Origin: Siphonodentalium dalli
Taxonomy: Eukaryota > Mollusca > Scaphopoda > Gadilida > Siphonodentaliidae
Length of the DNA: 64,000 nt
Direction: 5' to 3'
NCBI GenBank assembly: GCA_032622095.1
Contig: CP136061.1
Location: forward strand, 124,076,754-124,140,753
Both the position numbers and the translations under genes were made by a program. This document shows positions 26,196 to 39,646 of this stretch, piece by piece; position 1 is the stretch's first letter; each line of letters begins with the position of its first letter. The notes under the pieces are model-generated. The model was not told where the DNA came from and searched no databases. It saw only the letters and a program-made list of their open reading frames with translations.

Positions 26196-27330
26196 CAACA
26201 TCGTGTTTAACTATTTTCAGATACATATATGTGGTAGTTGTGGCTGAATATATCATTTAGCACTATCCAGTCAGTTGCCTTCTTCTGTAGCATGATCTAA
26301 AATTCAAACCTAATTTTGATTTGCTATGCCGAATTTAAATAATAGGAAATCGATTATGGAGACAATAACATTCGATAGGAAGCTTCTATATATACATGCA
26401 ACATGATATGAATCAAACTAAACCATTAATTTAACTGTTTGTCATATTTCTTTATTCAGACGACAAACAGTGTTTCAACATAAAATTTGGAAAGGCATGA
26501 ATATTACAAATAAGTACAAAGAGCATCAAAATTCAACCACCAAATGGTGTCGAAAATCGAAACCTGAAAATTTCCTCAAATGCAATGTTCGGATACAATT
26601 TTAACCGTTAACCAAAATGTTTATAAAATTTAATTTATTCATTGTGCGCAATTACTAACTTCATTGAAGTGAGAAAATCATTTAATTGTTATCTGATCAT
26701 GATAAGATAACGAAGAAAGTGGCAACATATTACAACGTAACATTTTCAACATTTATAATAGTACAGTAATGTGTTATCATTGGTGTGAAAATGGTGTATC
26801 ATATTTGTGAATATATGAGGGCAATTCTCCACTCTCGATATTATTTCTGAACACTTTGTCATTAAAATTCATTAAGAAAATTCATTTATGATATTTTAGA
26901 AATAATGCATTGGTGTTGACGGAGACGTGTATAATTGTTTTTATTAATATTTATTCCTAACAGACAATAAATGTACAGTTTTACCAGGATGAAAATATTT
27001 TCTCGACAAAAATATGTCATTCTTGGCTACCCCTACCCTGTTTCCGCTAACATACAATCCACCAACGGTGCATTTCGTTAATTCTACACTTGAAAATGAC
27101 TAATTATTAGCAAAATGTCACACAATTCTGGTTCCTAATTTCTCTGAGAAATTCAACTCTTCCCAATAATAATTACGACATTGCCAAATAAAACAACAAG
27201 CACTTTTTTGTCATGCCTGTTTCTCTGTTGTGTTTCTTGTTAAATGTGGTTATTTTCACGAAATTGTATATCCAAATTTGTATCACACAATTATAAGCAG
27301 TGTCATTCGTTCGCTTAATCATTTTCATAT

Positions 27331-28062
27331 ATTATCTGTGTCTAATATAGTCTGACAGGACTTGTTTTAAGTTTCGTACAATATAATGGTAATTTTGGAA
27401 GTGAATATTTGAGCATATCCCTCGATATTTTACTGTTGAAATGATTGGTATGCCCCCATGCAAAACGACACATAATATGCATTTGATTACTTTGTCATCA
27501 AATTATCCAAGAAATGTTCACGATGACTACTACTATTTCCCGAAAATAAATTCAAATAATCAACAGGAAATTTTGCATGGTTTTTTTGAAATGTTTGGCC
27601 CATGTTTTAAGTCTAAACGAATTTCAGATAACTAACTGTTGTAAGTTATGAGGATCTTTCAAGGTATTGTTCCAAGAGCAGATTAAAAAAAAGAATATAC
27701 TAAATAATGTTATATTTAAATACTAATTTTAAGAGTGAGGCATATATCATTTTTTATTTACAAAATAAGCAACATTCATGGGAGTTATCAATATAGAGAA
27801 AAAGCGTGCGAATAATTTCGGTTTGTTGCATATTTTCATTGAACAATTTGCATGCATTGTCAACTTAATTGTTGACGGATGTATGCTAACTTTCTTGTCA
27901 AATGTCTCATTGTCCATTACTTTACGTTACTACGTTATATTTCTATACTAAATACCATTTGACGAGTAGTTCCCTGAAGAAATGTTCATATAGTAAGTTC
28001 AGCAAACGACCATGTTTATTATCTGAACATTTTCCACCAAAAGTATGAGTCCTACTACACTT
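27331..28062 (+). repeat. Diverged repeat unit 1 (family E)
   Basis: It shares, in the same order, GGACTTGTTTTAAGTTTCGT, TTTACTG-GAAATGATT, ATGTTTTAAGTCTAAAC, TAACTGTTGTAA and GAGTAGTTCC with unit 2 at 28099-28612. Unit 1 has about 220 bp more between TAACTGTTGTAA and GAGTAGTTCC. Near its right end are the inverse arms of a hairpin (GAAATGTTCA and TGAACATTTT). Confidence 0.7.
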
Positions 28063-28098
28063 GTATTATATATATAATTATTATATATTGTATTCCAT

Positions 28099-28612
28099 AT
28101 AGTATCCATGTTTAATACGGTCTGAGCAAAAAGAAAGGACTTGTTTTAAGTTTCGTATAATATAAACGTAATTTTGGAAATCATTATTTGAACCTCTTAT
28201 GTCGATATTTTACTGTAGAAATGATTCCTATACCGGATATCACAATTGTACAGAAATATTAGTATACCCCAAAGGCAAATCGATACATAATATGCCTTTG
28301 ACTACTTTGTCAACCCACTTTCGAAGAAATGTTGACAATGAGTGCTATTTCTCTAAAATAAATTAAAACAATTAACTGGAAATTGTGCATGTATGTTTGA
28401 AATGTTTGCCTATGTTTTAAGTCTAAACCAACTTAAGGTGACTAACTGTTGTAAATTAAACGTTTTCAGTTCTACCCATTTTAAATGTTCTATACTAAAT
28501 GCCCTTTGAGGAGTAGTTCCATAAGGAAATGTCCAGATAGTAAGTTCAACAAACGACCATAATTATTATCGGAACATTTCCCACCAAAAAATATGAGTCC
28601 TTCTGCACTTTA
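28099..28612 (+). repeat. Diverged repeat unit 2 (family E)
   Basis: Direct repeat of unit 1, ending GTTCAACAAACGACCATAAT, then CGGAACATTTCCCACC and GAGTCCTTCTGCACTT. Visible divergence implies age. Confidence 0.7.
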
Positions 28613-29290
28613 ATTATCTTCTCGTCATACTATAATCTGCTCATTTTACCCGAACATCCTTCTAGTAAATAAACTATTCCATTGAGTACTTTTATAAAAG
28701 AAAATCCATATAGTAAAAAGGGGTTAAAACGGATCACATCATGTTGACTATGTTGATAGATAATTCAGAATTAGTTGTATATATGATATTAGTGCAGTCA
28801 ATTACACAATTTGAACACTTGAGGCTCCACTTGTATAAACTTCTGGAACATAACTTTGCTTTTGAGAGTCCGTTGTTTGTGTAAAAATAAAATAAATATA
28901 TTCTTGAGAGTAAAATAGCAATTTTAAAGATTGAACACCCACTCATGCCTGTACTAAATTTAGACACATTAAACCCCTGTGATGGATAATAAACGTACTG
29001 CTAACCGACATACGGCGTGCCCATGCCCTCATTTTTGGATTTCCGATTTCAAACATTTATATTTATTATTAGATACTTTAAATAAAAAGTCATAATTTCA
29101 AGAAAAGTCAACTCTTTGACACAATAATACTACCTTTGGTGAGTGATATACACCAGAAAATAATTAGATCCTAACCACGATCCCAATAATAATAGAATTT
29201 TTTTTGATTGTCAGATATAGACACTCAAAAGAGGAAGTTTTAACGTTTTGAATTCTGGTCAGATGAGGAAAAATATAATGATCGTCTCTC

Positions 29291-29701
29291 ACTAAGGGGA
29301 CGTTCATACCGTCGCAAATTTACCAGGCATTATTTTGCAGGTATTTCGGTATAGAAAGCTACAATGTGCCAGGAACTGAACACAAAAATGCTTATAAAAT
29401 GCACCTGTACCACAGCTAACTACACGAGAAGTAAAAAAAATATGTATTTCCAGTAGTAGCGATGCTATCGAAATTTGCATGTAAATGGCATGCAATTATC
29501 TCGCAAGAATCAATCATACAAGTATTTTAAGGCAATGTGTTAGTATCATAGTTACATGTGAAACTATCGAAATCTTACTTCTCATATCGTTGGCTTTGGT
29601 AAATAAGCATTTTGTATGCACGTTGCCGTTCATATACTGGCACAATATGGGTTTCTGCGAAAAATGCCGTGCAAACTTGCCAGTGTATGAACGTACCCTA
29701 A
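29291..29701. mobile_element. Family D long-TIR element, copy (GTTCATAC ends)
   Basis: Left end TAAGGGGACGTTCATACCG pairs with right end inverse TTAGGGTACGTTCATACACT, and both continue into a conserved GCATT region. Interior sequence around 29395-29490 (CTGTACCACAGCTAACTACA, then TAGCGATGCTA) is shared with the copy at 51469-51967. It is 411 bp with no coding support. Confidence 0.75.
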
Positions 29702-31699
29702 TGGCGTTCATAGTAGACTCCATACTTTCGTTTCCCAAAAGCGGTATATAGTAAAGAGCGTTCTCATTGACGATTATTTGTGTTCGATCTGATGTGCCAT
29801 ACCAATGATGGTGATTGCTTTTTTTTTCAATTTTCTTTCGACTGGTTATCTGAAAATAGTCTTACGAAATGTTTACTATTTTGGTGTCAATATGGATCGT
29901 GCATTTATAGACCTGATCCAGTTTCATTCAGGTGTTCGAATTAAAGTTGACATCAGTTTAATCGGTTACCTGTAAAAGTCATCTTTTGACAAAGGGATAT
30001 TTATACATCTGCATCTTAAATTAAGATTATTTGTTGTAATATTGAAGTATTTATTTATAAAATCGTCCTGTTCAATTTATAAATACAATTGAGAGAAAAG
30101 ATAGGCCGAATTGAATAACAAATTTTGTCATATTCTGTTCTTTATACCCATCGGGCAATAACAATGAAATGCTAATATATATTCCAGCATACGATTTTGT
30201 TCAAATTATAGCGACGTCCCAATAAACAGTCCCGGTCTGTTCCATATTATATTTTTGTCCTGCTGAGAAAGTCTATATTCAATATAGGATGGGAATGAAA
30301 GCTTGCAGATATGCTGTTGTTATGATGATATACATAACGAATTTTGGACCTCACATTTCAAGTTTTGAACAGAGTAATTTAACTTTGGACCGCCGATCGT
30401 CGTACCACTAATATCAAGTTATTATAATGCATATTAATGAGGCCGAAAAGTTTCTTAAATTACTTTGTTAAGTGTATGTAAGCCGATTTGTTTAATGCGA
30501 TAAAATGGGCAATAAGTCCATAGCTCAATTGCTATGTTTACTACGTTCATGTCCATGCGATACACAATAATATAGGAGAAACCTTTCATAGATAGGATCC
30601 GACAGAAAGCCTGCGTTAGCATTTAAATTCTTGTTGATAGAGAAAATTTTCTAAATTACACTCACTAAATATATTATTTTTATTACAAAACATTCAGAAT
30701 TTTTAATTGTTCGACATTTTGGGTTTCTGCTCTTGACAAATTATCTTAACAGTTCCAAAATAATATGTACACTAACAATATAGTGGGGAAACCAACGTCA
30801 ATACAGATTATAGTATACATTGGGCTCGCAAACAATAACAATGACAAATAATGGTATAATAATAATAATAATAATAATAGTAATAGTTTTGGTGGATGTG
30901 TCAAATGCGTGCGATTTGAAGGGTCTGAGAACAAATACTAACAAATTGGAGCCACCTCTTGTAATATTTCGGGGTTACATTTTGCCGATGTTGACAACCA
31001 AAGTCACAGAGTGTGTTTTGTCACCCAGTAGTAACTTTAGAGAATGGTATTGTCTTTTCGGGCGGGGTTAATATCCAGCCAAGATGGTATCAAATTAAAG
31101 CCTAAGTCTTTTTTAATGAACCGACCACTATAAGCGACAATTTGTTCTTCGCCCAGTCGCTGTTTACTGTAAATTGATATGCATATATATAGGTAATATG
31201 TTGCATATCCAGTGCATTTGTGTATGTCGCATGCATATGATATCTGTAGAATACAGGTGAAAAATCGTCCGCCAAGTGCTTTATTTAATCAGCAGTGTTT
31301 ATGTGATGTGTATAATTAACACAGAATGGGAAGGTTGATCTCAGGTCACACAGACAAATGACGTGGGAACCCGGGGTCGAAATTCAAATTTGGTTACAAA
31401 GTTAACTGCAAATATCCGGTTGTCGCGAAGCACTCGCAAACTAAACTTGTGCCGTATAATTTTCAAATAATTAAGATATCTGCGGTGAATAGAGGCAGCG
31501 ATGACCATGGTTCGGTCCAGGAAATTGGGTTTAAAAAATTCGAATTTTATTTACCGAGACAAACCGACCCAAAGGTTTGATGAAAGTCACATTGTTTAAT
31601 GAATATCTATAATTCTTCACTTCCGTGGGAATTAGACAGATTTTCGTTATCTTAGCGACGTCGTGTGTACAGATTCATTTAATGTAATTGTTTCACCAT
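29702..31699. other. No gene seen
   Basis: AT-rich sequence with an (AAT)n run. A TAAAGAGCG motif occurs at 29751-29760 directly after the family D element. No coding signal. Confidence 0.45.
30855..30880. repeat. (AAT)n microsatellite
   Basis: About eight AAT units. ORFs on both strands through it are artefacts. Confidence 0.9.
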
Positions 31700-32770
31700 T
31701 TACCGACGAACCATTAGGCATCCCCAATGCTTGTAATCTTGTATGCACATCCAACAGCAAAATTTTGTTTGCTTGTTGATACAGTCTCGTTTTGCGTTGC
31801 CCGCGAATTTGACACAATGATGCCTCTATCCACCGACAGACAAGATCAATTCTCGTCAAATACCGATAACACGTCGACAAGCCGCTCAAACAAACGTATC
31901 AATTCATCCTCAGAGGAAGTTCAAATCCAAAGGCCTACACAACCTTAAGACAATGGGTGAAACTGTAACCAAGACCCGCCTACAAGTCAACTATGAAATG
32001 TCCTCTCTTGTGGGAAGTGACGCTCGTGCCAAGCCAAATTACACACACGAAAACAATAGTTTTTTGTGGACTCAATGGTGTTGCGCTGACTCTTGGTCCT
32101 TCTTAATCCTAGTCCGCTGAAATATTTAAGAAGTTCAGATCTTAGAGTTGATCGCCAAGTTAAATTTTTACGGCGTACGAACACGCGCAATACAGTACGT
32201 ATTTATCGATTTCCCGCCTCCCAGTAACTTGATGTTGATACCAGATGTAAACTACTATAACTTGGGCAGATATATGTATTATATATTGGACGTTCGCGAA
32301 CGACGTGTTACCTGGAATATTTCCTATAGCGCTGAGCCTCCTCTACTTAGGCGCAACGCTTCGGCTAATAGTCTGAAATCTGACTGCGGAAGTGATACTT
32401 TGTGGAATTGCACAGAACAATGAGCGGAGCTTCAGGGCCAGGGACGCAACTACTAGTTACCGAGACCCATCAACACTCGGCGATTCGTCTCATTCGCGGG
32501 TTTGGATTGTAACGCCCCAAAATTGGGGAACGAGAATATCAACCCGCGAACATTACGTCACGGCGCTCCTGTCCTGTTCTGTTCTTGATCTGTTCTCGCC
32601 AAATGCAGATCCGTCTTGTTGGTCCTCCGTCCGTTTACATGAAGCGGATTCGTCCTTGATGGGCCGGATCGAGCTCAATATATTTGGAGAGCGAAACAAG
32701 CTTATATGTTGCAATGAAATCGACCCAATGCATGTCCCGATGAAAGAAAGACAGGGTGGTTTCTAAATAA
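31700..32770 (+). promoter_or_regulatory. CpG-richer stretch upstream of NR2E1; possible promoter or 5' exon
   Basis: By eye this block has many more CG dinucleotides than its AT-rich surroundings and it holds ORFs of 73, 91 and 124 codons with no family I recognise. It lies 2-3 kb upstream of exon A, which needs an upstream exon ending in phase 1. One minimal candidate is ATG at 31953 followed by G and a GTGAAA donor, which would give M-G-R-I-L-V-D. Another ATG at 32420 begins MSGASGPGTQLL but has no phase-1 donor. A nested hairpin lies at about 32489-32549 (TTCGCGGGTT paired with AACCCGCGAA, with CCCC/GGGG inside). The assignment is a guess from position and composition. Confidence 0.25.
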
Positions 32771-34627
32771 GACACGGAATTTATTGGATCAGGTCAAGTT
32801 GTTATAGACTTTGATATATTTTGGGTGGTGTGGTTTGGAAATAGACTAGATGTTGGCATCTTCCTTACGGAGAGTTTTATGGTGGTGGTGAATTGATTCC
32901 ATGTTATATAACGTGTATGCCACATCATGTCCCGTGACTAATGGCTGATAATATAGCATTACTTACTTACCATTCTATACTGTCGCTAATTTTAATTGTG
33001 TGAGTCAAATTATTTGGTCTTCCTTGTGGAATTAATATAAGACGACTCCATGGCTATAACTGGATCTGACTGCAGTAACCATGGCTTATGCATCGGTTAT
33101 TTGAATGTCGCACCCGATGATGCACTGGGATGACCTTGATGGCAATACAAATCCAAAGCATAAATCACACCTCTCGTATATCAATGCCCGCCCTCATACC
33201 TTTGTGGCCGTTCTCCTCTTGAGCAAAACCCATGTACCATTATTCAAATCGCAGCTAAAAATCAGCTGCACAATACGTATTGTGGTCAACACTCGAAAGT
33301 GATTCTCGACACTTTCGCTTGCAGGCCTCGGTGTGCTAAACAGAATAGGTGTCACACACAGGCCTGAAATACCATTGTCGGGTGAATTATATCGCAGAGG
33401 GCATTTAAGAGAACGCACAAGACAATGCACCTATATAGATTGTTGGCTTTTAAGTATTGGTAGATTTTTCTTAATTGCATTTTTAAAATTTATGTTCTAT
33501 CTGCGGGCCTGGTGTTTGAAAGTTCCCACACATGCCATTATGTCAATTGTGTTCAATCGCCCTTCATGTCATACCTAGAGATGGAGCAACGCTTTTGTGA
33601 GCTAGGAGAAGTTGTTTTAGTCGTTTCTCTTTTAACTCAGAAAGCGGCCACCTTTGCATTGTTCCCATCACATCACCAAAGAGCTACCTGACGCGGTTTG
33701 TCATTAGATCTTTTGTCCGGCTGAAAACAATGAATACTAGAAAATCTAGATAAATATCTTGCCGCATTGCCCTGCGCGTGAGGAAGTGTAAATCTGTGCT
33801 GATCTCACTGTGAAATCGATGTTTGCTTTTATAAGAACGAGACTTACCGACTATATCAGTTGCATGATGGTACTTCAACCCGCACGCGAGTCCACTAACG
33901 ATCTTGTTGATAACAACTCGTGCACGCTGCAGTATTATCCGGGCCTTTCGAATTCTAATAAAACCATGATGGAATCGAACTTCAATATTTTGTTATACAT
34001 CCAGCTACACAGCTGATAATTTAGTGTTGCCCCATTCGATTTGACACCAAAAAACCACTGTTTGCACTTTTGCATAGAATAAAATAAAGAGATCGCATAT
34101 ATGAGGCCATTCGTCAGAGGTTTTCACGGTCAGAAATCGACTTTCCGATGAAGCAGAGTTTCATACGGGTTTGGATTTTGTGTGGGCGTCCAAAACTTCT
34201 AAAGATCGGCTACAATAAAGAGCGCCTATGATTTATTTACCGGCTAATGGCGAATATTAAGGAGCGTTCCTAAACTATTTTATGCTTATTTTTGGCGTTC
34301 ATGCACATAGCGTCTTCATGATTCATGTGTGTTGCGAATGACTTCGAATTCAAATAATTTCCATGCTCTATTCGCCTGATGTTCCTGAAAATAGATTCAC
34401 GAAATTTCGAATAATAATTTCGCCCGATCGTTTTGTGATTTCATCTCCATAATGTCACATATAATAATTATCTTAAATGTATAACAAATTAACTTGATCC
34501 CAAACCCTAACCCCCATATTAACCGATACACATTAAAGAAATCATAAACACACGGTTATACCCAAGCATCCTACGTACACATCACAAAACACATACAATA
34601 TTCAAAATAACCTACTCTTCTTCACAG

Positions 34628-34709
34628 GTCGAATTTTGGTAGATATACCATGCAAAGTTTGCCAGGATCACTCATCGGGCAAGCATTACGGAATCTACGC
34701 ATGTGACGG
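34628..34709 (+). CDS. NR2E1: NR2E1 exon A: start of DNA-binding domain, first zinc finger
   Basis: The exon follows a good acceptor (CTCTTCTTCACAG) and ends at donor GTAAGT. It enters with two bases of a split codon and leaves after two bases of the glycine codon of CDG. It encodes [20 protein letters not shown] followed by GIYACD, with three of the four cysteines of finger 1 (CKVC and the C of YACD). RILxDIPCKVC matches vertebrate TLX, and [19 protein letters not shown] matches insect Tailless. A phase-1 entry after a very short first exon agrees with the vertebrate gene, where the N-terminus before RILDIPC is only about ten residues. The missing first exon must supply the ATG and probably a final G to complete a glycine codon. 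Confidence 0.95.
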
Positions 34710-35125
34710 GTAAGTTGAATTACGTCAGCTCCAACGCCCTTCTCTTACAACACTTGCATAAAGTGATTCTCTATATGGATTATATATTTATTTAATATGA
34801 GTATTCGGTTATTTGTAGCTCTTTTTGTGTTTTTTTTTAGTGTTGGCATATTATTTTTCTTCATTGGCAATCACAATATGAACAAAATATCCACAAAATA
34901 TGGTGTTAGCCAATTATTTTATATTCCTATATAAAGCCCCCATAACTATCTGTGTCATTATGCTGATCATATGTAGTGAAAATATATATTCTTTGGAACA
35001 TCGGTCCATACTGTTAGACTAATCAACATTCACATATAATGAATTCAATGAAATTACCGGAACTCACAACAATGACTTGTGAACTGCGCTGACAATGTAC
35101 TAAATTTCGTCCATTTCTTTTTCAG

Positions 35126-35144
35126 ATGTGCTGGATTCTTTAAG
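35126..35144 (+). CDS. NR2E1: NR2E1 exon B: 19-nt microexon, CAGFFK
   Basis: Acceptor CCATTTCTTTTTCAG and donor GTAAGA bound just 19 nt. The first base completes the glycine codon of CDG, and the rest reads C-A-G-F-F-K, giving DGCAGFFK across the junctions. This is the last cysteine of finger 1 and the start of the DNA-recognition helix (P-box region). The alanine form CAGFFK is that of insect Tailless, whereas vertebrate TLX has CSGFFK. Exon C continues directly with RSIRRNR, so no other frame or boundary gives a receptor. Such a short exon is often missed by gene predictors. Confidence 0.9.
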
Positions 35145-36460
35145 GTAAGATATTTTATCTGTTTCGCTTCGGAAGTCTACTGATCACATGTATTTTTATT
35201 GAACAATTTGGTTGAAAAGTAAAGCACATTTTGGGTATTTTCAAGTAAAACATATGAACATTTTATATTCGGGAGATCATGTGCTGTAAAACGGAGGGTT
35301 TTTATCTTGAAGTTGCATTTGGAATAGTTCCTGTTAAATAGAGACCTCTTAGATACATGTTCTTGTCATTGGGGTAGACTTGGGAAGTCACGCCTTCCCC
35401 GCCCCATGCAGACCAGTTTTCTACGTCGATCCCATGGGGTGGCAAAACACCTGCGGGAATTGAGAATTTTATTTCTTCTAATGCATGTGCACGAGAGCTC
35501 ACCCGTTCTTATCAGTAACTTTGATCGTGTATATCACTTTTGAATCACTCGAGATGGGTTAACCCGTTCCATTCGGTGGCACAATAAAGCATTCGCTGGG
35601 ATTAGTGGCATTTATTTTCTTGGACGTATGTTTCCCTAATCTATGTGCTTAGTGGCCGTACTGTGTATGATTAGAGAGCTTTTTGTGATCTGTAGTGAAA
35701 ACAATGTCGCGGTAGTGGTCGTGTGTCATCAAATATCTTTGTTTGGCGGGACTTATTGAATGCCAAGGCGGCTGTGGTAATCTGAAAAACGTGTTACTAA
35801 ATCCTTAGGATTGGGGAAAATTTGCTGCGATATTCTGCTAACATTTGCCAACCAAAAATGTAAAAAACATTCAACAAATATGGATACGTTGTATCAATAT
35901 AATGAGAAGACATCGCGTTCAGAGCAAACATAGTTTGACCATTTCGGCACGTTCTAGTGGACAAGCTCGCGCGGAATCGGTAGCAACCAAGTAACCAGCG
36001 CGGTTTGATTCGTTGATCGATAGGAAGTCACCTCTTCTGTCGGCTTAAGTCACTGCAGTTTGTTGAATAAGATAGCATCTCTAAACTGTGTTAAAGCACT
36101 TACTTGCTGTACAAACAGCATCTTCTTGAAAGTGGATCTTGTATAGTTAGATAAGGATTTGGATCGAGATAGTTTAGGACGCAGGCAGTGGAGTGAACTG
36201 CTGATATACGGTCAAATGTCACATGAACGGCGATTACGTGCTTGGAGTGTCACGAAGCTGGTTAAATATGGCCGTGGAATTATTATCAGATGTTATCAAG
36301 GTTTTACGTTTCTAATGGCGGATTTGAAGACAAACCCCATGTAGATTGTGTATAAGATTGTTGTAAGTGGATTTCAGAATATTTTTTACTTTTGTGTCAT
36401 GGAGCCTTACCGATACAATTGCTAGTACTTCTATGACTATAATAAAATAACTGCAGCCTC

Positions 36461-36746
<286 letters not shown>

Positions 36747-38019
36747 TGTGTGTACCGCGATGTCACTGATGTGTCGATCGGCCTTCCCAAGTAGAATATA
36801 TCTGTCATGGAAACGGACACTTATTCTCTATTACATATAATTCAAAATCAGTCGTCAAATTGGTTGCTAGTTTCCGGAAGAGTATTCTTACTCAATGTTT
36901 TCTGGCTGACGTGAACCACTATTCAATGTGCCATATAGTTGCGTTAAAATTTTATTTAAACATCTATTCAGTTCTACACTGCTGTCCTGATTTTGCGTAT
37001 GCATATCAAGCACAGTCAGAATAAAGAATTAACCTCTGTTGAACTCCTGGACTGGCGATAACTCACCCTCGGGCTTTCTGTTATCAGTATAATGACTACA
37101 AATCCTATTTAATATCACCACCAAACCTTACCTGCGTCATAATATTAGCGCAAAAATCCTCCGATAATTCGGCGCTTCTTGTAGCACCTTTGTCATTGTT
37201 CTGTAATAATATTTGCAATTCATTATCCATGCTTTGCCCAAAGGTTCGGACGTAAGAATCATTAAAATAACATGGTGGAGATCGCATGGCCAGAAAAAGT
37301 TAAATACAAGGTGCTTAGATAGGTCGGAACTAAAAGTATAAGCAAACATGCGTCACTTGGTCTGAGAGAAGGTTCAATTATAGGGCGAAAGTCATTGTTT
37401 ATAGAAGACCAGGTGCGCGCGAATAATTTTCCCCATCTAATTCACAAGGGGCGTGAACTTCAGCCTGTTTTCCCGAAATTCAGCAAGTTATCGACTCATA
37501 CTATGATTTGATTTAGATTCATAATCGGCGTAGAATCGCCTCCTTTTGAGTCCATAATGAACTGAAAATGAGAATGTTTTAGTGCCACTATCGACTCATA
37601 ATAACATATTATAAGTTCATTATGGGCAGAAAATAACACGAATAAACCAACTCACGACTTACCAGATGTACGCTCTTTAAAATGTGTTTTCACTGTGGCC
37701 GGCGCCATAAACAGAAATAACGGATATAAGTCCACTATCGTCTTATTTCTGAATCAAATTATCCAAATATGAACCTATGTTAATATATAGGTCTCTAATG
37801 AACCTATTTGCGCGAGGATATATATGTTCGGAAATTAGTCCAAAAGACATCGCCGCAATTGTGACAATCTTCGTGAAAATTGAACTATTCGTTCTGAGTT
37901 TCATAAATGCGCTAGATATCGGAATGAATAATATCGAACTGGAACATGTATATCAACCCTTTTATACTATAAGGATCTTCAAACCCAGTTATCAAAGTTA
38001 TATTGTAATGGTCTATTAT

Positions 38020-38215
38020 TCATTTGAAGGGGGGTTCAGGAAAATTGAGCAGACGACAGTATGATGAAAATATATATATAAGTGCAGAAATATTCATATT
38101 CTTTGGTGGGAAATGTTCAGATAATAAGTTAAACTATGGTCGTTTGTTGAACTTATTATCTGAACATTTCCTAAGGGAACTACTCATCAATGAGTATTTA
38201 GTACAGAAAGAAAGA
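38020..38215 (-). repeat. Family E copy with intact hairpin, inside NR2E1 intron
   Basis: Inverse orientation to the copies at 27-28.6 kb. It contains a nearly perfect hairpin, GGGAAATGTTCAGATAATAA at 38108 against its inverse ending at 38171, around a 19-nt loop holding GGTCGTTTG. The 95-codon ORF at 37777-38064 runs into it and is probably repeat sequence rather than a gene. Confidence 0.68.
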
Positions 38216-39646
38216 GGTAACATGTTATTATATATTTAATTTCCATAACGTCTCGTTAAAAATCTGTAATTCAGTACATACAGTTCAAGTAGTATCGGTT
38301 ATTGGTTCAAAACAGCAATTTAAAACCGATACCCAATGTGAAATGTAAGAGCACGGGCTGCCATACATTGATTTTGTTGATTAATTCTCTTGTCTTTTGG
38401 TTGGTCAAAGATTGGTATTTGAATAGACTGGATGAGAAGGCAAAGGCAATGCTTTTCTCAACTCAAACGTTATTGAATCCCGCTCATAACCGGATTTTCT
38501 TTTTGCACCACAGTTTTTTTCCGCTATGAGACACGATGTTGTGCCTGAAATTACTAGCTGCCGGAAGCAGCGTATGAAAACAACGATGTTAGTCGTTTTC
38601 CTTCTAATGTGTGACAGAAAACGATCAATATTGCCAAACAAGATCGAAAGTATTTTTTTTCTGAGAGGTATTGTTAAAATATATACTGCAAAATGAACGA
38701 ATTCGTTCGATTTATTTTTTCGTGCGTAGTTTTATTAATTATTGCGCCCGCTGTCTATCTACTCATCATTAATATAGAGATCTTTGTGTTCAGAGTGCCT
38801 TCTTCGCGACATAATATAGAGTCAAGTTGTCTGTCCGAAGTCACGCTTGACAGATAAAATGTCAAAACTATTGTTCTCCCTCGCGTGTTATATAATTCCA
38901 TAGCAAGTTCACTTTGATTTTCTCTGCGGTTACAATAAGAAAGTACGAAATCATGGATTAGTATAGACTGTGTTTTGCACTTGTGGTAAATGCTTCCATT
39001 GTGAAACACAAACCGATCGTATTTGATCCGTGTCTTCGGTTTTTTAGAATAAGAACTCTTTTCTAAGGACCATACGATCGAAGCATGGTATTAGTATTCA
39101 GTCATTCGGAAGTCAATGACTTGGAAACTTATAATGAAGATTGCTAGTTAAACATTGGTTGAAGTCCAAACGATGGTTGTTTCTTAAAGTCAAGAGGACA
39201 TGAATTATGGCAATTGAAGCGGTTCCTGTATGGGCCAGTCTTCATTCGAAAATTCCCATGTATTATGAGATAATGAATAAGAAATTAATATGAATGTGCA
39301 TTGTATTGTGAATTATATATTCACTGGAATACACACAGGGTTGGATCTCGGTCTGCTGGAAGTTAATAAAGTCTAGATTACATGAGTTATCATGCACATG
39401 ACAAAAGTACTATGTTAGAACTGGCTTCAAATAAAACGAAACGTAATTGTACACATGCATCCATTTTGGTTTTCTACGTAGGTTTTCCTCTACCGGTTTT
39501 ATTGAATCATGTCATTTATATATTTTTTTTTAATTATTATTTCCCGAAGCAACATTAGAGCGATGTTCACTCAAGTTTATAGTAACAGAAAATACGGTTT
39601 GACTTAAATCCACGCCTCTGACCAGTTAATTTCTCTATATTTCCAG

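Noticed and set aside
32392-32766. 124-codon ORF upstream of NR2E1
   Set aside because: No recognised family and no phase-1 donor that would join it to exon A; kept only as part of a possible 5' region.
34499-34520. Telomere-like CCCTAACCC
   Set aside because: Only one to two units, not an array.
37777-38064. 95-codon ORF in the NR2E1 intron
   Set aside because: Its 3' part lies in the family E repeat that also occurs at 27-28.6 kb, and no domain is evident.
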